A DNA stretch of 64,000 nt from JACXVD01 sp020446665. Its GTDB lineage: Bacteria > Pseudomonadota > Alphaproteobacteria > Sphingomonadales > Sphingomonadaceae. How positions within the stretch are numbered: position 1 is the stretch's first letter; the number at the start of each line of letters is the position of its first letter. A program made the translations under genes and the position numbers. The stretch lies in contig JAWKXQ010000010.1 of NCBI GenBank assembly GCA_041396905.1, forward strand, positions 1 to 64,000, written 5' to 3'. Positions 49,729 through 58,375 of the stretch are shown in pieces. Under the pieces are notes generated by a model. That model saw only the letters and a list, made by a program, of their open reading frames with translations. It did no database searches and had not been told where the DNA came from.

Positions 49729-50568
49729 ATGGCTGCCAAGCGCGGCAAGAATGAGCCGCCTCCACCCCCGATCATCGTCAAGAAGGTGACTGTCGTCGAA
49801 GGCGGGCATCATGGCGGCGCGTGGAAAGTTGCCTATGCAGACTTCGTGACTGCGATGATGGCTTTCTTCCTGCTGCTCTGGCTGCTGGGGGCGACCACGG
49901 AGGACCAGCGCAAGGGGCTGGCGGATTACTTCACGCCCACTCTGGTCAAGATCCGTGAAGGCAAGGCCGGATCGGACGGGCTGATGGGCGGTGCCTCGCT
50001 GACCGATGTTGATGACTATCCCCATCGTCAGGGCCAGACCGGGACCAAGACGCTCACTATCCCGCGTGACGCGACGGGCGGGCCGATGGAAGGTGCAGGC
50101 AAGATCAAGCGGGTGGAGAAAATGCGTGAACGCCTGCAGGAAGAGCTGGCGGAAAATCGCCGCCTTGCCCGCCTCGCCAAGAATTTGCGGATGGTCAACA
50201 CCACCGAAGGCATTCGCATTGATCTGGTCGATGATGCCGATTTTTCCATGTTCGCCATGGGCACCACGATCCTGACCAGCGATGCGCAGGAACTGGTGGG
50301 CGTCATTGCGCAGATGGTCGGGCCGGAAGGTGGCGAGCTGACCATTCGCGGTCATACGGATTCGCTGCCCTGGAAGGATGGCGTGCGTGGCAATAACTGG
50401 TCCCTCTCTGCCAGTCGGGCAGAGGCAACGCGGCAGGCGCTGATCCGGCAAGGTGTGGGCGCGAAACGTTTCAACCGGATTGAAGGGGTGGCAGATCGAG
50501 AATTGCTGATCGAGGACAATCCACAGGATCCGCGCAACCGGCGCATCTCGATCCTGCTACTCGATTAG
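49729..50568 (+). CDS. motB: Flagellar motor stator protein MotB
   Basis: A 279-residue protein with one membrane helix, VAYADFVTAMMAFFLLLWLL, whose early Asp is the proton-binding residue. A periplasmic linker with KIKRVEKMRERLQEELAENR follows, and a C-terminal OmpA-like peptidoglycan-binding domain (LTIRGHTDSLPWKDG, NNWSLSASRAEATRQALIRQ, DPRNRRISILL). It starts one base after the motA stop. This is the complete stator, in contrast to the short pair at 39.6-40.7 kb. Confidence 0.95.
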   Translation: MAAKRGKNEPPPPPIIVKKVTVVEGGHHGGAWKVAYADFVTAMMAFFLLLWLLGATTEDQRKGLADYFTPTLVKIREGKAGSDGLMGGASLTDVDDYPHRQGQTGTKTLTIPRDATGGPMEGAGKIKRVEKMRERLQEELAENRRLARLAKNLRMVNTTEGIRIDLVDDADFSMFAMGTTILTSDAQELVGVIAQMVGPEGGELTIRGHTDSLPWKDGVRGNNWSLSASRAEATRQALIRQGVGAKRFNRIEGVADRELLIEDNPQDPRNRRISILLLD

Positions 50569-50652
50569 GTGAAATTGCGGATGGTCGCGGCGATAAGGCA
50601 CTAACCATAAGCTCCTAGCCATTGGGCGAACCCACGGAAGGGGAACGTGCCC

Positions 50653-53073
50653 ATGACTATTTCCATTCACCCGCATGAATTGCCGCAGCTGTTGGACGAC
50701 TGGCCCGGCGCGAAAGTGCTGTCGCTCGACTGTTTCGACACGCTGATCTGGCGCGATTGCCATGCACCGGCGGATATTTTCGCATGCCTGCCCGGGATCA
50801 GCCCGGCCCAGCGCGCCCGCGCCGAGCAACTGGCGCGCAAGGCGGAACGGCTGGAACGGGGCGGCAATGAAGTGCGGATCGAAGCGATCTATCGCGCGCT
50901 TTATCCCAATGGGTCCGATGAACAGATCGAGCTGGCAATAGCGGCGGAGCTGGCGGAGGAAGCCCGCCATTGTTTCGCCTTCGCGCCCACAGTCGCGCTG
51001 ATGCGGGATGCCAAAGCACGCGGGATGCAGCTGGTGATCGTTTCCGATACCTATCTGGATGAAGCGCAATTGCGCCAGCTGATCGCTGCCTCTGCCGGAG
51101 ACGAGATTGCGGGCCTGATCGACCGGATTTTCTGCTCTTCCACCTATGGCAAGTCCAAGGGGGCGGGGCTTTATGCTGACGTATTGGCGAAGCTGAAAGT
51201 GGTGCCGGGCGATATTGTCCATCTGGGTGATAACCGGGCGGCCGATGTCGGCGGGGTCGAACCTTTTGGCGTCAATGCCATCCATCTCACTCAATTTCCG
51301 CAAGCCATTCGCGAGCAGATCCGGCTGGAAAGCGGGATTGCTGCCATGGTGGAAGGCCCCGCACAGGATCGCCTGGGCGCGCCGCAGCCGCACCGGGCAG
51401 GTCTGGCGCTGGCTTTGCCGCAGCTGGATGATCCGGCGGAGCAATTGGGCGCTGCCACGCTCGGCCCCATCTTTGCCGGGTTTGAATATTGGCTGCAGGC
51501 TGAAGCAAAGGCGCTGGCGGAAAAGCATGGCGGCACAGTCCATTGGCTGTTCCTGATGCGCGACGGGCATCTGCCGCAGCTGGTGCATCAGGCAACGCCC
51601 CAGGGCATGGCCAATCCCGGCCATGCGGTCGAACTCAGCCGTTTCACTGCCACTGCGGCCAGCCTGACCGATGAAAAATCCGTGTTCGCCTATGCAAAGG
51701 CAGAGCTGGGCGTGCGCCCGCAGACGCTGGCACGGCAAGTGCTGATGGAAGAGAGCGAGATCACTGCGCTGCTCGGCGATCTTTCCCCGGAACAGGGCAA
51801 TGCCGCCTTGTGGAAGGCCTTGCGCGAAACCCCGCGCCGCCGGCGGCTTGCGCGCAGATCACGCGATTTTGCCGAGCGGCTGGTGGCGCATATCCGCCGC
51901 ACGGTCGATCCGCAGCGCGGCGATGTGCTGATGCTGGTGGATCTCGGCTATAATGGTTCGGTCCAGAACCGGGTTGATACGCTGCTGGCCAGCGAATTCG
52001 GCGTCCATGTTGCAGGCCGCTATCTGCTGCTGCGCGAAATGGACAGCCCCGGCCTCGACAAGAAAGGCTTTGTCGATGCGCGCCATTATGATGCCCCTGC
52101 GCTGGAGGCCTTGTGCGCCAATGTGGCGGTGATCGAGCAGGCCTGCACCCGCGATTGCGGCTCTGTGATCGGCTATGAGGCCAATGGTGCGCCGATCCGG
52201 CGTGCGAATGACATAGACCCCGAACAGTCCGAACAGCGCGAAAAGATGCAGCGCGGTGCCTTGCGCTTTGTCCGCGAGCAGGCAGATGCGATCCTGCGGG
52301 TTGCCGAACCCCGCAGGCTTGATCTGTGGCGCCGTGGAGCCTGCGCGGCGATGGCGCGGCTGATGTTCCTGCCGCAAATGCACGAGTTGGCGGTGATTGA
52401 CCGGTTCCAGCATGATGTGAATCTGGGCACGGAAAAGACAGTGGCTCTGTTCGATCCTGCCATCGCCCGGCGCGGTCTGCGCGAACGCGGGCTGTTCTAT
52501 ATGCGCGGGTCTGAACGCATGTATCTGCCGGCGGAGCTGGCGGGGCAAGGTGCGGCCACGCGGCTGGCCTTGCTGGCGACCCGGCGTTTCGGCCTGTCTT
52601 TGACCTTTGCCGATTTCAGCGAAGCCACGCTGCCCATCCCGGCGGTGTTTGCCACCACGCAGGATGCAAGCCCGCAGCTGGTCACTGCCCATGCCACACA
52701 GGATGGCTGGTTTATGGCCGCCATCCCCGTGGGTGAGAGCCGCTATGCCGTGGCGCTGCAATTCGGCGCGGTTTGCGATTACCTGCAGCTGGTTAGCGCC
52801 TTCTTCGAAGATCAGGCCGATTTTCTCGGCCAGCGCAGCGAAGGGGAAAGCGGCGCGCGGATCGCCGCAACGCCGGAATTTGACACTCTGCCGGAGATCG
52901 CGCCGGGCCTTTACGATTGCCGCGAGGAAGCCGGCTTCATGATCGTCCACCCGCCGGCATCGGCAGAAGTCGGTGGCAAAATCTTAACTGTCGTTTTTCG
53001 ACCAGTGTTTACGACCAAGGTTAATCGCGTTTCAGCTTTGGAAGCGCATAGGGATGCTGAGGAGCTGTGCTGA
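50653..53073 (+). CDS. Large HAD-superfamily protein of unknown function near flagellin
   Basis: An 806-residue protein. Residues 25-220 form a HAD hydrolase core: VLSLDCFDTLIWR (motif I, DCFDTL), LVIVSDTYLDEAQLRQLIAA (motif II), TYGKSKGAGLY (motif III Lys) and DIVHLGDNRAADVGG (motif IV). The rest is an unidentified region of about 580 residues with VHWLFLMRDGHLPQLVH, VLMLVDLGYNGSVQNRVDTL and MYLPAELAGQGAATRLALLA. Similar large proteins occur in sugar or surface-modification loci, so a role in flagellin or surface glycan modification is an inference. ATG 50653 has GGAAGGGGAA upstream. Its stop overlaps the methyltransferase start by TGATG. Confidence 0.78.
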   Translation: MTISIHPHELPQLLDDWPGAKVLSLDCFDTLIWRDCHAPADIFACLPGISPAQRARAEQLARKAERLERGGNEVRIEAIYRALYPNGSDEQIELAIAAELAEEARHCFAFAPTVALMRDAKARGMQLVIVSDTYLDEAQLRQLIAASAGDEIAGLIDRIFCSSTYGKSKGAGLYADVLAKLKVVPGDIVHLGDNRAADVGGVEPFGVNAIHLTQFPQAIREQIRLESGIAAMVEGPAQDRLGAPQPHRAGLALALPQLDDPAEQLGAATLGPIFAGFEYWLQAEAKALAEKHGGTVHWLFLMRDGHLPQLVHQATPQGMANPGHAVELSRFTATAASLTDEKSVFAYAKAELGVRPQTLARQVLMEESEITALLGDLSPEQGNAALWKALRETPRRRRLARRSRDFAERLVAHIRRTVDPQRGDVLMLVDLGYNGSVQNRVDTLLASEFGVHVAGRYLLLREMDSPGLDKKGFVDARHYDAPALEALCANVAVIEQACTRDCGSVIGYEANGAPIRRANDIDPEQSEQREKMQRGALRFVREQADAILRVAEPRRLDLWRRGACAAMARLMFLPQMHELAVIDRFQHDVNLGTEKTVALFDPAIARRGLRERGLFYMRGSERMYLPAELAGQGAATRLALLATRRFGLSLTFADFSEATLPIPAVFATTQDASPQLVTAHATQDGWFMAAIPVGESRYAVALQFGAVCDYLQLVSAFFEDQADFLGQRSEGESGARIAATPEFDTLPEIAPGLYDCREEAGFMIVHPPASAEVGGKILTVVFRPVFTTKVNRVSALEAHRDAEELC

Positions 53074-53906
53074 TGAGCGACCTTTTGATCCATTCCATGG
53101 CGGAATTCGCGCCGCTGATCCTGAAATGCCTCGCTCGCGCAAAGGCGCGGCAGGTGGTGGAGATCGGCGCCGAGTTTGGCGGCATGTCGCAATGCCTCGC
53201 AGATTATTGCGCGGAGACGGGCGGCCGGCTGACCAGCATAGACCCCGCACCGAAACAGGAATTTCTCACCTGGGCGCATGCCAATCCGCATGTGCGCCAT
53301 GTGGCGCAGCCCAGCCTCGACGTGATGGCGGGCCTGTCCGGGGTAGACGCCTGGGTGATTGATGGTGACCATAATTACTACACGGTCATGAACGAGCTAC
53401 GCCATGCCCATGCGCTGGCGCGCGGGGAAGACCGGTCTTTGCTGGTGTTCCTGCATGATATCAGCTGGCCCTGTGGCCGGCGTGATTTCTATTATGCGCC
53501 CGAACGGATTCCGGAAGAATTCCGTCTGCCGCATAGTTTCGATGCGGGGGTAACGCTGGACAATGCGGGCTGCGTGGCTGATCGCGGGATGCGCGGCATG
53601 GGCCAGTTTGCAGTCGCTCTGAAAGAGGGCGGGCCGCGCAATGGCGTGCTGACAGCGATCGAGGATTTCATCTCGGTGGCGGATAGTGAAGGCCAGCCAC
53701 TGGTCTTTGCCCATATTCCGGCCGTGTTCGGGCTGGGTGTCCTGTTCGATGGCAGTGCCGACTGGGCGGAAGATGTCGCCGGTTTCCTGCTGCCCTATCA
53801 CGAAAATGATCTGATTGCCGCGCTGGAACTGAACCGGCTGCGCAATTACCTCGCTGTGATCGACTGGCAGGACCGCGAAGCGCAGCGCCTGTCTGACGCA
53901 GCCTGA
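53073..53906 (+). CDS. Class I SAM-dependent methyltransferase
   Basis: A 277-residue soluble protein. Residues about 10-120 show a Rossmann methyltransferase pattern: AKARQVVEIGAEFGGMSQCL (motif I), GRLTSIDPAPKQEFLTWAHA, then GVDAWVIDGDHNYYTVMNEL. The GDHNYYTV form resembles methyltransferases of the FkbM/cephalosporin hydroxylase-like group acting on sugars or small acceptors. ATG 53073 has GAGGAG upstream and overlaps the HAD gene by one base, so the two probably act together. It ends before the converging flagellin gene. Confidence 0.8.
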   Translation: MSDLLIHSMAEFAPLILKCLARAKARQVVEIGAEFGGMSQCLADYCAETGGRLTSIDPAPKQEFLTWAHANPHVRHVAQPSLDVMAGLSGVDAWVIDGDHNYYTVMNELRHAHALARGEDRSLLVFLHDISWPCGRRDFYYAPERIPEEFRLPHSFDAGVTLDNAGCVADRGMRGMGQFAVALKEGGPRNGVLTAIEDFISVADSEGQPLVFAHIPAVFGLGVLFDGSADWAEDVAGFLLPYHENDLIAALELNRLRNYLAVIDWQDREAQRLSDAA

Positions 53907-53968
53907 CGCTGCCCCCTCGCTTCCCTATTTCGCGTAGAGCTACCTACCCCATTGAGTGATACGCGAAA

Positions 53969-53997
53969 GGCCCGGCATCCGATTTGGATGCCGGGCC
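53969..53997 (-). terminator. Flagellin terminator
   Basis: GGCCCGGCATCC at 53969-53980 pairs perfectly over 12 bases with GGATGCCGGGCC at 53986-53997, with a 5-base loop. On the minus strand TTTCGC follows the stem. It lies 28 bases past the flagellin stop and also faces the converging methyltransferase gene. Confidence 0.85.
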
Positions 53998-54024
53998 CCC
54001 GGAGGGATATGCGCTTTCCCTGAT

Positions 54025-54849
54025 TTAGCGCAGCAGTGAGAGGACGTTCTGCTGGCTCTGGTTCGCCTGGGCGAGCATCGCGGTGGAGGCCTGGCTCAGG
54101 ATCTGGGCCTTGGCGAGCGCTGCGGTTTCAGCCGAATAATCAGCATCTTCGATCCGTGATCGTGCATCGGAAAGATTGGTCGAATTGACCGTCAGATTGT
54201 TGACGGCGGATTCGAGGCGGCTCTGGCCTGCACCCAGCGTGGCGCGGGTCGAGGCCACGCTGTCCAGTGCGCTGTCGACATTGCCGATCGTTGTGGTTGC
54301 ATTGGCTACACTCGACACATCCAGCGCAGTCGAAGAAATCTTCGTTCCGTCCAGCCCCGCCACGGTCAGCGTGATCGTGTCGCCGCTGTTTGCGCCGGTC
54401 TGGATGGCGAAAGTCGTATCCGAACCAGAAGTGGTGCTGAACAGCGTGTTGCCGTTGAATTCGGTGTTGGACAGGATATCGCTGATCTGCGCCTGCAGCT
54501 CGTCGACTTCCTTTTCCATATAGGCACGATCCGTGTCCTGATAGGTCGCCGATTTCGACTGGACAGCCAGTTCACGCACACGCTGCAGCATGTTGGTGAC
54601 TTCGTTCAGTGCACCTTCTGCAGTCTGGGCCAGCGCGATACCATCATTGGCGTTGCGGATGCCCTGGTTCATGCCGCGCACCTGCGCTGTCATGGTGGTG
54701 GCGATGGCGAGGCCGGCGGCATCATCCTTCGCGCTGTTGATACGCTTGCCGGAAGACAGGCGCTCCATCGCGGTGCCAAGCATCTTGTTGGCCGACTGGG
54801 ACGCGCTGGCTGCCTTGAGCGAGCTGATATTGGTATTGATTACAGACAT
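54025..54849 (-). CDS. fliC: Flagellin
   Basis: A 274-residue filament protein, exported by the flagellar system. The conserved N-terminal D0/D1 part is SVINTNISSLKAASASQSAN, then MERLSSGKRINSAKDDAAGL and AIATTMTAQVRGMNQGIRNA. The C-terminal part has TNLSDARSRIEDADYSAETA and ILSQASTAMLAQANQSQQNV. The variable middle is short, as for many alphaproteobacterial flagellins. ATG 54849 has AAGGGAG upstream; the longer frame to 55011 is untranslated leader. A sigma-54-like site lies about 50-70 bases upstream. No flaF/flbT or second flagellin adjoins it. Confidence 0.95.
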   Translation of the reverse strand: MSVINTNISSLKAASASQSANKMLGTAMERLSSGKRINSAKDDAAGLAIATTMTAQVRGMNQGIRNANDGIALAQTAEGALNEVTNMLQRVRELAVQSKSATYQDTDRAYMEKEVDELQAQISDILSNTEFNGNTLFSTTSGSDTTFAIQTGANSGDTITLTVAGLDGTKISSTALDVSSVANATTTIGNVDSALDSVASTRATLGAGQSRLESAVNNLTVNSTNLSDARSRIEDADYSAETAALAKAQILSQASTAMLAQANQSQQNVLSLLR

Positions 54850-54899
54850 TGTTGCAAACTCCCTTGCAGTCTCCGTTTCGACACTGCCGTTGCGAGGTG

Positions 54900-54917
54900 T
54901 TGCATCGCGGCAGCCAC
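54900..54917 (-). promoter_or_regulatory. Sigma-54-like promoter for flagellin
   Basis: The minus strand reads GTGGCTGCCGCGATGCAA, with GG and GC ten bases apart; -24 is TGGCTG (consensus TGGCAC) and -12 is ATGCA. Start would be near 54888, about 40 bases before the ATG. It is weaker than the flgB and transglycosylase sites. No sigma-28 site was found here. Confidence 0.55.
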
Positions 54918-55103
54918 AAACCAGACCGGCAGGGTTGCGGATTTTTTTAGGGGTGGCGGTGATTGCTGCCTTCCCCACGCCCTTGCGCATGCGCGCGGAA
55001 TCATAAGGCATAGGTAGTTTACCCGGGGCTGAAATTAGCGCCTCCTTTGCCGTCAGACCCGCACAAGCGCTGCATCAGATTGGTTAACGAACCGGGGGGC
55101 GTG

Positions 55104-56333
55104 ATGGGGCAACTCAACACAACCAAAAATTTCGAAATGGCGCATGGGGCACTGGCGGCAAAGCTGTCTGGCCTTGCACCTTCGCTGTTCACCGATGGTC
55201 CGGTGACGCTGGCAGATGCTGGCGAGGGTGTGCGGGGGGCGATTGCCGTCGCCCGCCACCCTTTACCAGGTCTTGCGCGTGATATGCGCGGCAACCGGGT
55301 GCTGAGCTATGCTGACCCGGTGGCAGAGGCGAGTCTGGCGGCATTGGTCGCCTGTATCGGTGAAGCGGGCGGGCCGGTTGCTGCCGATCCGGAGAGTCTT
55401 TCCGTCCTCGCTCTGGCTGAACGCCTCGCGCAGACTGACATCCCGGTGCTGGTGGGCGGCCCGACCGGGACGGGCAAGGAAGTGCTGAGCCGTTTCATCC
55501 ATGATCGCAGCACACGCTGCAGCGGGCCATTTGTGGCCGTCAATTGCGCGGCAATCCCCGAAACCATGCTGGAGGCGATGCTGTTCGGCCATCGCAAGGG
55601 TGCCTTTACCGGGGCCAGCGACGCAGGCGAAGGCTTCTTCCGTGCGGCTGATGGCGGCACTTTGCTGCTCGACGAGATTGCGGAAATGCCGCTCAATCTT
55701 CAGGCCAAGCTGCTGCGCGCCTTGCAGGAAGGCGAAGTGGTGCCGGTGGGCGCGACCAGGCCGATCAAAATCGATGTGCGCATTGTGGCTGCCGCCAATC
55801 GCGAGCTGGCGCTGGAAGTGGAACAGGGCCGCTTCCGCGAGGATCTGTTCTATCGCCTCAATGTCTTTCCCATCAGCCTGCGCCCCTTGCGCGAGCGCCC
55901 GGCCGATATTGCGCCGCTCGCCTTTGCGCTGTTGATGCGCCACGCGCCGGAGCCGGACAATGTGCCGTGGATTTCCGATGTCGCGCTGGCCATGCTGCGC
56001 ATGCATGGCTGGCCGGGCAACGTGCGCGAGCTGGAAAATGTCATCCGCCGCGCCATCGTGCTCAGCAGCGGGGCGAAAGAGATCGGCCCAGACCATATCG
56101 CCTTTGACCAGATTGCCCGTGCCGTGGAGCCGGAAACCTCTGGTGATGGCTCTACCAAACTATCAAAGGTCGTGCAGATCTCGCAGGCCAAGGCGATCAT
56201 GGAAACGCTCGACGCCTGTGGCGGCAAGCGCGCTGAAGCGGCCAAGCGGCTGGGCATTTCCGAACGCACCTTGCGTTATCGTCTGGCCTCTTTCCGTGAA
56301 GCCGGGATTGCGATTGGCGGAGGCCGGTCATGA
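55104..56333 (+). CDS. Sigma-54-dependent transcriptional activator (FlbD/FleQ type)
   Basis: A 409-residue AAA+ enhancer-binding protein. The AAA+ core shows Walker A GGPTGTGKEVLSRFIHD, the sigma-54 contact GAFTGAS in FGHRKGAFTGASDAGE, Walker B GGTLLLDEIAEMPL, and FREDLFYRLNVFPI. A Fis-type helix-turn-helix ends the protein (KAIMETLDACGGKRAEAAKR). The first about 125 residues lack a receiver (REC) domain. It is the natural activator of the three sigma-54 sites in the flagellar region. ATG 55104 has GGGGGG upstream; the frame from 55047 is not supported. Divergent from flagellin and overlapping fliE (ATGA). Confidence 0.9.
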   Translation: MGQLNTTKNFEMAHGALAAKLSGLAPSLFTDGPVTLADAGEGVRGAIAVARHPLPGLARDMRGNRVLSYADPVAEASLAALVACIGEAGGPVAADPESLSVLALAERLAQTDIPVLVGGPTGTGKEVLSRFIHDRSTRCSGPFVAVNCAAIPETMLEAMLFGHRKGAFTGASDAGEGFFRAADGGTLLLDEIAEMPLNLQAKLLRALQEGEVVPVGATRPIKIDVRIVAAANRELALEVEQGRFREDLFYRLNVFPISLRPLRERPADIAPLAFALLMRHAPEPDNVPWISDVALAMLRMHGWPGNVRELENVIRRAIVLSSGAKEIGPDHIAFDQIARAVEPETSGDGSTKLSKVVQISQAKAIMETLDACGGKRAEAAKRLGISERTLRYRLASFREAGIAIGGGRS

Positions 56334-56701
56334 GCGGGCCTGCTGGCATTGGGGGCGCAGGCGGCGGCGTTGGCGATATTATCGCCATGCGCCAGCAATT
56401 GCTGGAGCGGAACCGGCTGCTGCAAGACCTCAAACAAGGGGGCAAGGCCGATGGTGCCGCGCCCGCATCGGAACCGGCAGGCGGCGGCTTTGCTGACAGT
56501 CTGAAAGGCGCGCTGGACAATGTCAGCGCGACGCAGAACCGCGCGAGCGAGCTATCCGCCGCCTATGAGCGCGGCGAAGTGACCGATATCGCCAAAGTAA
56601 TGATGGCGCGGCAGGAAGCCGGGCTGGCATTCGAGGCCACGCTGCAAGTCCGCAACAAGCTGCTTTCCGCCTATCAGGAAATCATGCGGATGGGGGTCTG
56701 A
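56330..56701 (+). CDS. fliE: Flagellar hook-basal body protein FliE
   Basis: A 123-residue adaptor between the MS ring and the rod. GGFADSLKGALDNVSATQNR resembles the FliE N-terminal half, and DIAKVMMARQEAGLAFEATL with QVRNKLLSAYQEIMRMGV is the diagnostic C-terminus. Its start overlaps the activator stop; fliF begins three bases after its end. The gene opens a chain fliE-fliL in which nearly all genes overlap. Confidence 0.93.
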   Translation: MSGPAGIGGAGGGVGDIIAMRQQLLERNRLLQDLKQGGKADGAAPASEPAGGGFADSLKGALDNVSATQNRASELSAAYERGEVTDIAKVMMARQEAGLAFEATLQVRNKLLSAYQEIMRMGV

Positions 56702-56704
56702 TAG

Positions 56705-58375
56705 ATGAGTGAGCTGGTCCCCGCCGCAGCGCCGCCACCTCCGGCCAATCTGCTTGATCCCTTGCGCGATCCGGCAGGGGGCAGCATGCTCACGCGCCTG
56801 CGCGCCTTTGCCGCTCAAGGTCCGGTGCGCAAGGCATTGCCCTGGTTCGGCGGGGTTGCCGGGATCGGCTTGCTCGCGCTGACATGGGCGGCAATGAGCC
56901 CGCCACCGCAGCGCGTGCTCTATTCTTCGCTCAGCGACGGGGAGCGCGCCGAAGTGGTTGCCGCGCTGGATCAGGCGGCAATCGATTATACGATCGACAA
57001 TCAGAGCGGTGCGCTGAGCGTGGGGGAAGATGACCTTTACCGTGCGCGCATGCTGGTTGCCTCCAACGGTGCGCTGGCTGCGCCCGAAAGCGGCACGCAA
57101 TTGCTCGACAGCCTGCCCATGGGGGCCAGCCGCACGCTGGAAGGGGACCGGCTGCGCGCCGCGCAGGAACGCGAATTGCAGCTGACCATCATGGAAATTG
57201 ACGGGGTGGAGGCGGTGCGTGTCCATCTGGCGCAGGCCGAGAAATCGGTCTTCGTGCGCGAGGATACGCCGCCCAAAGCCTCCGTGATGCTTCGTCTGGC
57301 GCGCGGGCGACAATTGAGCGCCAGTCAGGTCGCTGCCATCACAAATCTGGTCGCCGCTTCCGTCCCCGGCCTTGCAATCGAGGATGTGCGGATCGTGGAT
57401 CAGCATGGCCGCCTGCTGTCCGACCAATCGGGCGAGGAAGCCGACCGGCTGGAATTGCAGGCACGCATGGAGGCGAAATTGCGCGGCCAGCTGGACCAGC
57501 TGCTCAGCCCGATGCTGGGGGCAGGCAATTTCTCCTCTGAAATCCAGGTCGAGCTGGACATGGATGAAGTGACCAGCGCGCGCGAAAGCTATGACAAGGA
57601 AGGCGCGGTGCGCCGCGAAACCACCAGCGAGGCCCAGACCCGCGCTGACCGGCAGGCGATTGGCGTGCCCGGTGCAACCACAAATACCGCGCCCGAAGCG
57701 GCGCAGCCTGTCCCCGGCGCACCGCAGGGCACAGAGGCAGCAGCAGGCGAGACCCCGCCGATCAATGGCGAAAGCTCGGCCAGCCGCACCTATGAGCTGG
57801 GCCGCGAAGTGGCGGTTTCCAGCAACAGCCCCGGCGGGGTGAAGCGCCTGTCGGTCGCAGTCGCGCTGAGCGAGAAGGCGATGAAGAATGCCAAGCCGGA
57901 AGATCTGAAAAAGATCGAGGATCTGGTCTCGGCGGCTGTGGGTGCCAACACGGATCGCGGCGATCAGGTGACAGTTATCATGCGCCCGTTCGAGCCCGCT
58001 TCCATGGAGGATATGCCGTTCTGGGAGACGCCGTGGTTTGCCACCATCCTGCGCAATGTCGTGGCGCTGCTCAGCGTATTGCTGGTGCTGCTGCTGGGCG
58101 TGCGCCCGCTGCTCAAGATTCTGCGCGGTGACAAGGCCGAGGCGAAGACTGACGCAGCGGAAGAGAGCGCCGAAGCGGGTGAAGGCGAAGCAAGCGAGGC
58201 GGGGGAGGATGGCAAGCCTCGTCTCAATGCCCCGGCGGAAGTTCCCGACCGGGAGCAACTCGCCGCGCAGGTCGAGCTGGCGCAGCGGATCGTGCGGGAA
58301 AAGCCGGATGATGCGCTGATCGCGCTCCGCCAGATGCTGGCTGACAATGCTCAGGCACAGGGAGAAGAGGCATGA
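56705..58375 (+). CDS. fliF: Flagellar MS-ring protein FliF
   Basis: A 556-residue inner-membrane ring protein. The first membrane helix is near 45-65 (GGVAGIGLLALTWAA). Ring-building motifs include QRVLYSSLSDGERAEVVAAL, GDRLRAAQERELQLTIMEID and GVEAVRVHLAQAEKSVFVRE. The second helix near 440-460 (NVVALLSVLLVLLLGV) precedes a cytoplasmic tail that binds FliG. Length is standard. Confidence 0.95.
   Translation: MSELVPAAAPPPPANLLDPLRDPAGGSMLTRLRAFAAQGPVRKALPWFGGVAGIGLLALTWAAMSPPPQRVLYSSLSDGERAEVVAALDQAAIDYTIDNQSGALSVGEDDLYRARMLVASNGALAAPESGTQLLDSLPMGASRTLEGDRLRAAQERELQLTIMEIDGVEAVRVHLAQAEKSVFVREDTPPKASVMLRLARGRQLSASQVAAITNLVAASVPGLAIEDVRIVDQHGRLLSDQSGEEADRLELQARMEAKLRGQLDQLLSPMLGAGNFSSEIQVELDMDEVTSARESYDKEGAVRRETTSEAQTRADRQAIGVPGATTNTAPEAAQPVPGAPQGTEAAAGETPPINGESSASRTYELGREVAVSSNSPGGVKRLSVAVALSEKAMKNAKPEDLKKIEDLVSAAVGANTDRGDQVTVIMRPFEPASMEDMPFWETPWFATILRNVVALLSVLLVLLLGVRPLLKILRGDKAEAKTDAAEESAEAGEGEASEAGEDGKPRLNAPAEVPDREQLAAQVELAQRIVREKPDDALIALRQMLADNAQAQGEEA

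Noticed and set aside
55026..55039. GG-N10-GC match upstream of the sigma-54 activator
   Set aside because: -24 and -12 elements deviate (GGGCTG, TTAGC); too weak to call a promoter.
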